Shown here: piece after piece, positions 51,401 through 60,897 of the stretch
How the letters are laid out: each line of letters begins with the position of its first letter
Position numbering within the stretch: position 1 is the stretch's first letter
NCBI GenBank assembly: GCA_000507305.1
Contig: DF241183.1
Location: 22,709-86,708 of the forward strand
From: Breviolum minutum Mf 1.05b.01
Lineage: Eukaryota; Sar; Dinophyceae; Suessiales; Symbiodiniaceae
Direction: 5' to 3'
Length of the DNA stretch: 64,000 bases
The notes under the pieces: model-generated
Seen by the model: only the letters and a program-made list of their open reading frames with translations
Database searches by the model: none
Told to the model about the DNA's origin: nothing
Position numbers and translations under genes: made by a program

Positions 51401-51541
51401 CTGCCGAAGTCTTTCCAATCCTCATTGACTCACTCATCCGGTGCGCGCCTGCAAGCCACCAGCAGTCCAATGAGTAGCTCCTCCCGCTAAGAACCAACCC
51501 AAGGCCGTCTTGTCCACGCCTGAAGGGCTTGTTCTGGCCAT
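45444..51541 (-). CDS. Four-exon gene, 170 aa, with a 5-kb first intron
   Basis: Exons 51541-51449 (ATG, MARTSPSGVDKTALGWFLAG, GC donor), 46404-46330 (PRPFVATIILVMASES), 46205-46116 (GAITSMQVVSGFGPVFATFP) and 45698-45444 (85 codons; NDVIHGRRASEEILQTVLQS, GVAGRGVKVGQVGRRRNIKM, then KWQEFKPSTP..., TAG). All are phase 0 and total 513 nt. Acceptor TTTCAG lies 12 nt before the ATG, as for a trans-splice site. A hydrophobic N-terminal half precedes a basic then acidic C-terminal half. The three 3' exons are firm. Joining them to the ATG exon across the satellite island is inference from phase and from the absence of other exons. No family recognised. Confidence 0.5.
47145..47270. repeat. CAAAGCCGCGAAGCC minisatellite
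   Basis: Degenerate 8-9 bp units of the type AAAGCCGCG/AAGCCGC repeated about ten times. Roughly inverse in sense to the GACGCTTTGA arrays at 47345 and 50610. Confidence 0.65.
47345..47535. repeat. GACGCTTTGA minisatellite, array 1
   Basis: Tandem 10-bp-like units GACGCTTTGA with GGCGCTTTGA and AACGCCTGGA variants. Any reading frame gives repetitive Ala-Leu-Arg-Arg-Phe peptides, so no gene is called. Confidence 0.8.
47830..47930. repeat. About 27-bp degenerate tandem repeat
   Basis: Units of the type CAGTCTAAGTTAGGCAGTCT ending TTCAATGA occur three times, with a related single unit at 48030-48070. Confidence 0.5.
48490..48985. repeat. C-rich degenerate repeat, about 70-100 bp units
   Basis: Five to seven diverged copies of CACCCCACACCATCCATTG, then TAGCATCCACAATGT and GCAAGTTCAAGGAAC. 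No coding potential that I trust. Confidence 0.65.
49464..49590. repeat. 43-bp tandem repeat, three copies
   Basis: Units start at 49464, 49507 and 49550 and share TTTTGCANCNCAGGGTTGC then TCTGCGT..TCTT. Confidence 0.75.
49850..49975. repeat. Two-copy direct repeat, about 61 bp
   Basis: Both copies carry CACGAACGTTATC, then GACATGTGTA and AGTATGTACCGAAGCA. Confidence 0.7.
50033..50290. repeat. 129-bp composite tandem repeat
   Basis: The motif CATGCTGGTACTCTTGCAGC begins at 50033, 50111, 50162 and 50240, spacing 78, 51, 78. Two full 129-bp periods are present, with degenerate copies near 50290 and 50375. Confidence 0.8.
50610..50900. repeat. GACGCTTTGA minisatellite, array 2
   Basis: The same 10-bp family as at 47345, arranged mainly as GACGCTTTGGCGCTTTGA. 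Interrupted at about 50745-50800 by unique sequence. Confidence 0.8.
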
Positions 51542-51754
51542 GTGGCTGAGGGGCTGAAACTATCTGCAAGACTACAGGAAGTCAATATTCAAGTATACAA
51601 GGGCATCATGCCAATCTTGTTGAATGGTGAATGAATCTAGGCTTACTTCACAAATAGATGCGAATTGTATCAAAATGATATCAACATGTGATCCATGTTG
51701 ATTATCTATGGTAAATCAGCAATGTTTTTCGCTGAGAGTCAGAGGCAATGTGTG

Positions 51755-53600
51755 TCACAGAGCCACAGATTCATCAGGGCCAACCATTCCTACAATCATC
51801 ACTCTCAACCTTCTGCAAGCCATGCCATCCCCGTTTTTTCTCCCTTCTGTGCGCTTCAACAGGACAAGCACCACCGGAACAACAATCAGCTTCTGCATTG
51901 GTGGTCCATGACTCCATCTTGTGCTCTTCTCGTGCTCACCCTGCCACAGTGGATCCGAGATGATCTAAGGAAAGCTGCTGAAGCAGCTGCTCAGGTGCCA
52001 CGGAGTCAGAACAACCTTGAGAAGTCATGCTGTTAACGTGGCCACAGAGGCAAAGATCTGGTTCTGGACATCGGGAGGCAACATCGAAAGAAGTCGGTCT
52101 TGAGTGCGCCTTGATGCAATTTGTGAATGGCTTTAGTAGCAGCTAAAGCCCGTGATGTTTGATTGTTTTCATCTACGATTTTGATAGATGTTGCATGTGT
52201 TGGGTAGCTCCACTTCAAGTCAGTCACAAGTAACTAGCAAATCACCATTACTTCAATAAATCATGAACATCTCTACCACTACAGTATCATGTAAAACAGT
52301 ACGTTTTCTTGTAAACCTTCTACAACCACCAAACCATCAAATCATCAGCTTCAGCCATGCCAAGTGTCCCAGGTGGATGTGGTAAACGACCAAAATCCTT
52401 GGGTTCACCATGGACCAATGATGTCGTCCAGCTCTTAGGGCCCATGACCTTTGGAAGCCTCGGTTGACGAAAATGTCCAATCATACAATATTGGAATATC
52501 ATCAATAAATATCAATTATAACATATGTTTAAAAAACACTTCAACATCCTCAATCCACCCTCCTTGAAAAGGCTCAGGGCAAAATCAGTCCCAGGTGCAT
52601 CTCCTGCACGAAGGTCTCCTGCATGGGTTGTTGCGGTCAAACAGTTGCTAGAAAGGATGAAAGGCTTACTCTCCCATGCGGGACAAGTTGTTCTTGTTTC
52701 TCAATCTATATTGATCCACCAATGAGCCTGCTCTAAATGTTTAAACACACCATGTAAATTCAGGTTGAAAGCCACGCTGTGATGGCTTGCAATGGCTGCG
52801 CCTCACCCATGATGTGAATTACCGATTTCATCTCGTCGCGCCACTCACACCAATGGGAAAACAGCCGTTGCCAGAACTCCTGGGCCTTCCTTAGACTGGT
52901 CACTGCTGGGTGCTCAGGGAAGTCAAAGTGGGTCAAGAGATGCGCAATAAGAACGCATCGTTGGAATTCGCTGGACATCTAAACGGTCACTACATCCACC
53001 ATGAGATGTGATCAGGTCCGGCGAAGTTGTTAGAGTTTTAAGCCAAAGCAATCTCAAGGTGATTTTCTCAAGGGATGCTACATCCGGGGTAATGCTTTGC
53101 ACTTGTGCATGGCATTTGTCCATAACAACATCATACATCCCCAAGTTGGTGATGCGCGAACAGGTGATGTCACTAGAACTCATCAAATCAGCATCTCGGA
53201 AAACCATGCAAAGGGTTTCCAAGCAAATCAAATAAACATCAAGATTGCCTGATGTATCTAAATATTCATGTCATTCAATGCCATCAAACAAACACAAAAC
53301 AAATGAAACGCACATCTCTGCACAAACACCGGAAATAGATGTTTCAGTGCCTTAGAAACCAGGACTATTTCGCTCTGAAATCATCCCTGAGAGCATCATC
53401 CCCTGATACCCCTGATTCACTCCAAATGTCTCTATCTGATCAACGGTGCTGGTGGCACCGGTTGCCAAATGTGGTGGAACTTTGCCTAAGGCACTATAAA
53501 GAAGCGGCACAAAGCACCATGATTGGGTCCTTAGTTGAAATATCACGAAGAAACACTTCTTCCAATGGGTTTTCAGAAAGATTCCAAATGAATTCTGCCT
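51755..53600 (-). CDS. Exon-dense locus, unknown protein(s)
   Basis: Exons: about 53600-53516 (FIWNLSENPLEEVFLRDIST), about 53493-53360 (GKVPPHLATGATSTVDQIET), about 53195-53090 (DLMSSSDITCSRITNLGMYD), 52978-52823 (52 codons; QRCVLIAHLLTHFDFPEHPA, FWQRLFSHWCEWRDEMKS), about 52700-52560 (SKPFILSSNCLTATTHAGDL), 52448-52335 (38 codons; TTSLVHGEPKDFGRLPHPPG), about 52105-52030 (DRLLSMLPPDVQNQIFASV), then 52028-51755, which starts at ATG (MTSQGCSDSVAPEQLLQQ) and ends in TGA (VGMVGPDESVAL). The last may be a separate 84-aa gene with a 22-nt intron. Helical, soluble-looking product. No family recognised. Plus-strand frames over 51695-52036 are read as antisense. Confidence 0.45.
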
Positions 53601-53705
53601 GGATCTAATCAACACAACAAAAGCTACCCAAACAACTACCCTCCATTGAACTAACATATCCCACCTGGGGAATAGGAAAATCATCCACTCAAAATACCTG
53701 GACCT

Positions 53706-54150
53706 TTAAAAGGGGCTATGGATTCGTTTCCAGGAGGGTACTTCTGCCTGCTTTTTGCAGAGTTTCTTGGGCAATTTCTTATTGCAATTGCCTGCCACAC
53801 GCACACCCAACTCTTCAAAGCCTGGAACATCTTTCCATCCATCCACACCTGGAGTATCAGTTCCAGAAGGTTTGAGACAATCTGAAGATGTGAAAAAATA
53901 GATCCGAAGTCATATGGATATCATTGGATATCTATGAAATACATAATGCATATATGATAATATGCAATAATTAGATATAATTAGGACCTTTTTGAATAAA
54001 CAAGCTCTAAAGGATCTCTAAAAGTACATTGCAAAAACTGACATACATCCTTGGAATCACAGCTCCAAACGTCCAACCTCGCAAACTGAAACGACCACCA
54101 GGACGACCCGGATTTGGTGTTGTCTTCTCCGGGCTGCGGAGACGCTTCAT
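53706..54150 (-). CDS. Complete two-exon gene, 82-aa basic protein
   Basis: Exon 1 54150-54078 starts at ATG (MKRLRSPEKTTPNPGRPGGR), with donor CGAG|GTTGGA. Exon 2 53881-53706 after TCTTCAG runs to TAA. Phase 1 matches and the sum is 249 nt, 83 codons. The N-terminus is basic and Pro/Gly-rich (GRPGGR resembles an AT-hook core, inference only). Then comes DGWKDVPGFEELGVRVAGNC, and a Lys-rich tail KKLPKKLCKKQ. A nucleic-acid or nucleolar role is possible but unproven. Exon 2 has a second fully open frame (VWMDGKMFQALKSW), so the frame rests on phase and the in-frame stop. Confidence 0.5.
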
Positions 54151-54390
54151 GGCACCGGCACCCAACGGACAAGCGTCAATTGACCCAAGCTGATGAACAA
54201 ATTTCTGATCTCTTCAGGGAGGATTTCTGTGCCAACTCCAAATTTTGGACCCTTTTTAGGAACACACTATACGACGTTGTTCATCCTGAGGTAACATCAT
54301 TTGATTAATGTGAATATCACATGTATACTGTCATATTTTCTTTTTTTCTTGCTGTGATGGTCTCTGTTGCAGCTTGGGACCCCAATATGT

Positions 54391-56826
54391 TCACTTCTTG
54401 CTAAGGTAAGCCATGTGGACATGCTTGGCTATTTGAGCCTTGCGGTCTCGGGAAGAGGATTGCACTGCCCGTGACGAAGATTCATGCCTTAACCTCCATG
54501 TAATGCTGCTGGATGAACTAGAAAAACCTGCCTTCAAGTGTCAATGCATGGAGGGTGTCCAAGTCTTCTTGCAGCTCCTGCAGAAATGGTTTGGATCGTG
54601 GGCACCTGGGATGTTGATGGTGCGAATCCCATCGATTGGTTTATGCTGGACCCTTTCGAAACTATGATTTGGGGAGTTTTGCCATCTCTTAGATCCTTGC
54701 AATCCTATCCCAAAGTGGAAAACGTTTTTCCCCACAGATTTAAAACTAACTACCGGTTGTTTGAGATTTGCGGGATATCACCTACTTACCATCCGGAGTG
54801 CTTGTAAGTAACTGTGTATATACCCGTACAGTATATACAATGTATGGAGGTATCTCTTAAAAGTGCTAGTACCTCCAAATCTGCTAGTTGCTGCTGCTTT
54901 TCGGTTGAACATGGCAAGTTGCAAGAAAAACTCTCCAGGTTTTAGGTAGCTTCTAACACCCTCCCTCCGTATAATTTTACAAGAGGAACTAGGACTACCT
55001 CCATTTGAATTGAGCAAATAATCCAAAAGAAACATTGTACTGAGGTTGTAAGATAAATAATTCCCACACTGGATCATCACAATAATCTCCATCAAACAGG
55101 ATAGCAGATCGCATAATCCCCTATGTGCACGCATCCGAACATACTTCAGGATCGCTTATCATGGTAGCACCCAAGCTCTTTCGTCTTCCAAGGTTCTAGT
55201 TGAGGTCATATATTCAACACATATTACATCATGGTGTATACTGTCTCCAAGTATAAGAATCATATCAGATTATCATATATATTTTCCCATATACTCCAAC
55301 AACTGTATGTATATATATATACCCATATCCTCGAAAAACACTTATCTGGCCAAATATTTCACCAACCTAGATTTCCCTGAAACAATGAGTCCCTTCCAAA
55401 AAGCTACCTTTTGAGGTCAGGTTGTGCGAGGTCGCTATAGTTTGACCAGAATTATATCATATAATACATACCTGGAGCCCAAATGACTCTTGTTTTCATT
55501 GGAAAAGGCCTTCTTTTGGAGGCTTGACCTTCAAGCAATAGAGGGCAGTTGTTGGCTTCTAAATCTCCTCCGAGGCCATAAGCTCGGCTAAACCACGAGC
55601 AGAAGCACAGATGGAAAGACCTCCGCGAAACCTGGGGTTTGGCTCAAATTTCCATGGTGGCCCCGGGAGGTGATAGATATTTCTTTGTACATTTGGCATA
55701 TGAAATGTCCAAACAATAAACAACTAGTATGGTGTTTTAAAGTAGATGTTTTTTGTTTACAACTGAAGGTTGGAAGGCATTGACATGCAAGTTGTTTAAG
55801 AAATCAGAAGCCGGGATGAAAGTTCAAGTACGGTGAGTAACTGCATGTCCGTGCTTCGAAACATCGTTTGCACGTAGACATGATCATCTCCTGCACCCTG
55901 CACACCAAATCCCCTTATTCTGGTAAGGAAGCAGACTGGACACAAAACATCAATGATACAACATACAGTAGTGTACGCGTTCTATAAGTCGGAAACACAT
56001 CCATCCTCTTGAACCTGAGGCTCTTGCAACCCTCCGGCACCAGCGTTGCCTTGCAAAGGATCAAACCTCAAGATTTGTTCAGAAGGTTGGCGGACTCTTG
56101 TACTGCCATAATTTTTGACGCATGCATGCATGTGTTTGTATATGTAAGTATGATATAATATGAATAGATACATTATACAATATATTCAATATATATATAT
56201 ATATATCATATATGCAATAATATACATAGAGAGGCTGGTGTGTATGTATTCCTGACTTGCTACTTGGTACCCAGTATGAGTGATTTCGAGGAGATGGTGA
56301 ATGGATAAATGAAAATCCTAAATTTGGAACATGAAAACCCACTTGAGTACCAGCACAAACTGTGAAGACCACTGCACGTCATTCAGTTAAATACCTGTGA
56401 AAGTACGATATCTCTGAACAATGAACATATTTAAAAATCAAATGAGCTCCAGTGACTGCACTGGCCTCCTTTTGTGTCACAAACAGGTGTTAATGTTGGC
56501 TAAGTACACCAATCAAAATTAACCAACGTGAATCAAGGGGATTTCAGGGAGAGTCCAAACTAGACTAAACTAACTCTTGAATCCTTTTGGTGAGGTGGTA
56601 TATAGGTGTATTTGTACATCTCAAAATCTCATATCAAATTGTTCGTTTTCCTAGAAATAGATCATAAAACGTATTCATACAATCATACATAATGTACATG
56701 CACGCTGCTACACACTTGTAATCCAAACATATACATCTGACGTGTGGATGACCTTTTGGACTTGAGCATCTGGCACAAGCGGATCCTGCGCAATGGCCTC
56801 GGGTTCGTGATTTTCACAGCTTGGAC
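54391..56826 (-). CDS. Multi-exon unknown gene
   Basis: The last three exons join in phase: 54652-54606 (SSINQSMGFAPSTSQ), 54577-54532 (ELQEDLDTLHALTLE, GC donor), 54464-54391 (QSSSRDRKAQIAKHVHMAYL then SKK, TGA). Upstream: about 54880-54965 (YLKPGEFFLQLAMFNRKAAA), 55631-55472 (53 codons; CFCSWFSRAYGLGGDLEANN, donor GTATGT), about 55982-56108 (QPSEQILRFDPLQGNAGAGG, with an in-frame TAG at 55982 that a GTTCAAG donor would avoid) and 56826-56753 (CENHEPEAIAQDPLVPDAQV). The extent of the gene is uncertain. Soluble in appearance. No family recognised. Confidence 0.5.
55346..55420. repeat. Dispersed repeat, family F copy 2
   Basis: ATTTCACCAACCTAGATTTC and CCTGAAACAA, matching 5179-5260. Confidence 0.55.
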
Positions 56827-56879
56827 CTCAACCTATTGGCCTGGCTGGTGACAAACCATTCCAAAATCGCATATTGCAT

Positions 56880-57420
56880 TGTGGGTTGTAACAATCTATG
56901 TTTCCACTTGATCCTGTCGCGAATCTTTCCTGCAATCTCCCCGACACTAGAATTCGCTCAGAATTGAGTGAGCCGAAATAAAAAGAAATAAGAACGTTAA
57001 GATTTCTAGGCCAATTCTCAAGGAATTGTCCTCTAACCCCCCCAGGACTGGCCACCCAAAGTCATACACAGGGCATATCACGATATTAAGAGATATTAAG
57101 GCCAACTGCTCTGAAACATCAAAAAAGTACAAAAACACATCAAAAAACAAGGCGGTTTGAACTGTAGAGTTACTCATCTGCAAACATCCCTATTAAGGAA
57201 TACAGTATAACATAGTCCTATTTGATCATGGCATGAACATTGTCCTTGAGCCGGGGAAAAGGAAATGGCACAAGACTTCGCTCAAAGCAATATGAAGCCT
57301 TAATAAGCTGTTTCACATGGAGACAGTGAAAACACATCAAAATTCTGTATCTAGATTGAAGTAAAACTGAAAGAACCGGGATCATGTAAAAAATGCCAAA
57401 AAACAGTGTTGTGGTCATTA
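56880..57420 (-). CDS. Weak terminal-exon candidates
   Basis: Two minus-strand segments. One at about 56880-56945 reads RFATGSSGNIDCYNPQC after AGATTGCAG. The other ends at about 57222 with DNVHAMIK and TAG, after a strong pyrimidine tract and GGCTCAAG. Either could end a gene whose body lies to the right. Not resolved. Confidence 0.25.
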
Positions 57421-57645
57421 GTGGTTAATAAGGCTTAAAAAGCCTTGATGCAATTTAATACCCCTTCGTTGTGTTCAAAATCTCAACTTACCGCTTATTA
57501 AGTATTATTCCCTTTTAGTGTGCCACTGGGTGGCCGGCCTTGGGGGGGGTAACGGACAGTCCTTTGAAATTCCCCAACTCTAACAAGGGGTGTTCACGCC
57601 CCCAATATATCTGTATCATTCTTATACGCTCTTACACCCTGAGAC

Positions 57646-60480
57646 CTTGAAATTTTCTAAATAGGCATCTTCCAGGAACGTCATCTGAAGGTTCGCCTGG
57701 CCTGGAGCAACTTCCGTGGTTGTCTCGCCTGTCAAACACTCTTGAAGTGGATCAAGTCTTGACCAATGTATGGCAACACATGTAATGTATATATATATAC
57801 TACATATCGCTGTACTATGTGTATGTCAGAATCATGTACATAATATCACATAATCATATATTATATATATGTATATATGTATTAATTATATACATTATCA
57901 TTATACAACATGATATATACTTATATCTCTGGTATATTGCCACAGTGATAACGTGTATATTCATGTCTTTCCACTGAGTCTACTTATCTTGTTAATTGTT
58001 AATTCTAAATATCATATATGTATTTGGCATTGGTTAATCCTGAAGATATTCTTCCAGTACTAATAGGAATGACAAGTTGATGCAAGCCCAACCGCTACCC
58101 ACCGACCCACCGCTACCCATCCAGCGCTCCTTTAGCCGTGAACTGGTGGAGCTATCCGAGACGTCTGCACCCTCCGACACCTGGCAGGATGAAGGCTGAC
58201 GTTGACCGAAACACTGTTTACTTGGGATGGGTACCCAACAAAAAATGCTGAGTTGCTAGCTGAAATGGTGCGTTTTCCCCCCACATCTGAAGTGCTACTG
58301 ATTTGGTGTCCCCCGCATGAAGTTGAACAGCTAGGGGCTTATCACAACAACACTTGGGAGTAAATCGCCTTCTGCGTCCGCCGGGAACGTGCAGCCTTGA
58401 CCTCAGCTGATGGTTACAAGTCTTTGCATCGCCAACCCAACCCGACACTTCTGCAACTTGAAGTTTGTAGGAATTTGTACCATTCCTCCAAAAATAGAAA
58501 TGCTATCAAAATAGTGAGCAGTCCCTGACTTTTCTGCTAAATATCAACACCCTGGTTAGCGGCAACCCATTTGATTTCCACGCCTCCTGCAAGGAGACCC
58601 TTGCCAAGTCAGGAAGATCGCGACCTCACCAGGAGGAAATGATAAGGAGGGTCTATTGAAAGGGAAAAAAGAACAAAAATAGCAACATGGATGGTAGTGT
58701 TTCATTGCTTTGGTTGTGCGAGTCTTAGATTCAAAGGATGTTTGGTGTATTTTTTGCTTGATTATAAACTGGTTGGTTTGTTCAATCTTGGGAGGAGACA
58801 GAGAGCATTCCTTTTTCAGAAATCTATCAGGTATCGAACAAAGTTGTGCAAAAAGAATCAATAGGAGTATATAAATTTTGCATGATGATATCGCTATTTG
58901 TTGTCATGATTCGACACTTTTGATGTTAAAAATAAAAAACTTCCCTCAGCTCCCTACACACGCTGGCTTCCTTGCCTCCTTAGTTGCCAAGGTTCAGTGA
59001 TGATGGTGAGATCCGGGAATTCAGGTCATTTAGTGGTAATGAAACACCCATTTACATGAAAGGCCAGATCGCTATAGTTTTAACAAAACATGTATTTTCA
59101 TCTCAACTGGTATAATATCATGTTATATCAGTGATATCCAGGATCAAGTATTTATCTTGTGTCATGCAAATGCAATGCTATTATAAAGACTTATCATTTA
59201 TACTATTGTTATCAACGGTATAGGTGTTATATATCATTGTTGGGAGTGCAAGCAGTATAATAGCTATAAATGTAGGTATATTATCAGTATCAGCATGTTT
59301 TGTATATTCTTAATGAATATATTTGGGGAGATATTGTTACAAAATGACAAGTTATAATTATCATATAATATACACGTAGTAATTGATATCTATATGGGAT
59401 TGATAAATAGATAATAGTGTGTGATATACATAAGATGAGTTTAAGAAAATTGAAAAAAACATCTGAACTGCACCAAGTATCTGCCCGCCGGCAAGGCCAC
59501 ATCCAGTCCCAACGGACCTAGCTCTGCACCTAACCAATGGAGGAAGTCGTCCTGCCGACCGACGAAGCCGGTGAAACCAACGAGGTTTCTGTACCTGTTG
59601 GATGTGAAAAGCTGGAAGTAGTTTGACTTTTGAACTTATCTCTCAATCCTGAATTTATCTCTTATCCTATCTTATTTTATATTATCTTGTTTTCTTTCCA
59701 AATGGGGACAACTATATGTTCTTCTCTAGTCTAGTTGTAATGGTCATTATGAAGTGGAACCAATCCTCTTAGGATAACCCAATCTCAATTCAAACAGCAA
59801 TATGTAAGCCCTGCGACTATGATGGCAAGTCTGATCAAATGGAAATACAACATGTTTGTCATTCCGGCCCCCTGGTGAAGTTTGTTTCCTCAAAGTCTCA
59901 CAGGATCTGTTCGTTCTTGGCCCACCTCGCTTTACAAACACATTCTTAAAATTTGTACCTAGAAGGGTCTGTTTGGTAGAAGGATCAGCACAAACACAAG
60001 GAAGAAGTTTCAAGTTCCCTCACACGCAACTGGCCTGATAATGGTAATCCCACGAAGAACCAACTCTGGTAGTTAAAATTAAGGCTTCAAGAATAGATAC
60101 TAGCAGCTAGCAAGCTTGGTATACCTGCAACCTTTCCATGAATGTCACACCCTTGTAGTGCACTATGTAATCTGAAGAAAAAGTTCTATTCTTTTGGATC
60201 TTTTTGGCATCCTCAAAGTCCTTGAAGTGAAAATCAAAGCATGAACAGCAAAAATAAAGTAAGAAGAAACTGGTGCATACTTCCACAATCTTCCATACAT
60301 ATCCCCCCTTTCCGACCAATTGAGTAAAATCGTCATGAAGCTTTTTCGGTTGCAAGCAAAGGTGAACACCAACTCCGGTGTTTTTCCGTCCTGATCACCG
60401 ATGCAACATCCAAGCTTGGCCAAGACAAAGGACTCACAGCAGCGGTTCACCGGTGATCGCTATATGAAGGGTGAAACACT
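57646..60480 (-). CDS. Exon cluster, unknown protein
   Basis: Bounded exons: about 60330-60478 (CCESFVLAKLGCCIGDQDGK; another frame reads KLHDDFTQLVGKGGYVWK), about 59850-59935 (KRGGPRTNRSCETLRKQT), 59594-59469 (41 codons; LVGFTGFVGRQDDFLHWLG, GPLGLDVALPAGRYLVQ), 58586-58551 (EAWKSNGLPLTR, canonical CTCCTTGCAG acceptor), about 58240-58455 (LRSRLHVPGGRRRRFTPKCC), about 58090-58180 (EGADVSDSSTSSRLKERWMG) and about 57646-57757 (TGETTTEVAPGQANLQMTF, donor GTCTCA). Phases were confirmed only within single exons. Basic Arg-rich and Ser-rich stretches suggest a regulatory protein, but this is inference. Confidence 0.4.
58600..59460. other. AT-rich stretch without recognised gene
   Basis: Mostly AT-rich sequence with short palindromic AT runs. 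Minus-strand open frames at 58660-58860 look compositional (Phe/Ser/Lys from T- and A-rich DNA) rather than coding. Probably intron. Confidence 0.45.
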
Positions 60481-60897
60481 TCATCTAAGAATGTCTTCAG
60501 TGCTTATTCACCCGTCCTATAGATTTCATTATATTTCATTTGGTGTACAAGGTGATCATTCAATCTGAAATCAGAAAATCTCAGTATTCAGTGATGTCTT
60601 TGGTTAAAGATGTCAATCGAGTTTCATGGACAGTTTGAATAGCATTATCTCAACCAGTCAAGTAATTGGATTGAGATTGCTGGGAGCTCTTGCAAAAGAA
60701 AGCTGATATTCGTTGGGATGGCATCGCCGTATCATATTGAATCGATTGAATGCCACAATATGGAAGGGAGAAGCATCAATGAACCTTGAGTACCAGTGGA
60801 CCTGATGATTTCTACAGTCCATATAGACTGATCAATGGGAAGCTGCAGAAAGCATCCCAACCTTTCTCTGATTGGGCAATATCAATACATTTTCTCA

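Larger units (their letters stand above)
46410..51440. other. Satellite island inside a large intron or spacer
   Basis: Five kilobases with no convincing exon but at least eight tandem-repeat blocks, listed separately. Composition shifts to C-rich and CGCTTTG-rich runs unlike the flanks. The non-repeat parts (46410-47140, 47560-47820, 48000-48480, 49000-49440, 49600-49840, 50910-51440) hold nothing that I recognise. Confidence 0.6.

Noticed and set aside
51695-52036. Plus-strand frame of 113 codons
   Set aside because: Overlaps minus-strand coding segments in mirror register; no splice or start support. Kept as an alternative only.
52978-53020. A 21-nt intron between two coding frames (GTGGATG...TTTAG)
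   Set aside because: Splice phases do not match (1 versus 0). A longer intron from about 53088 fits better.
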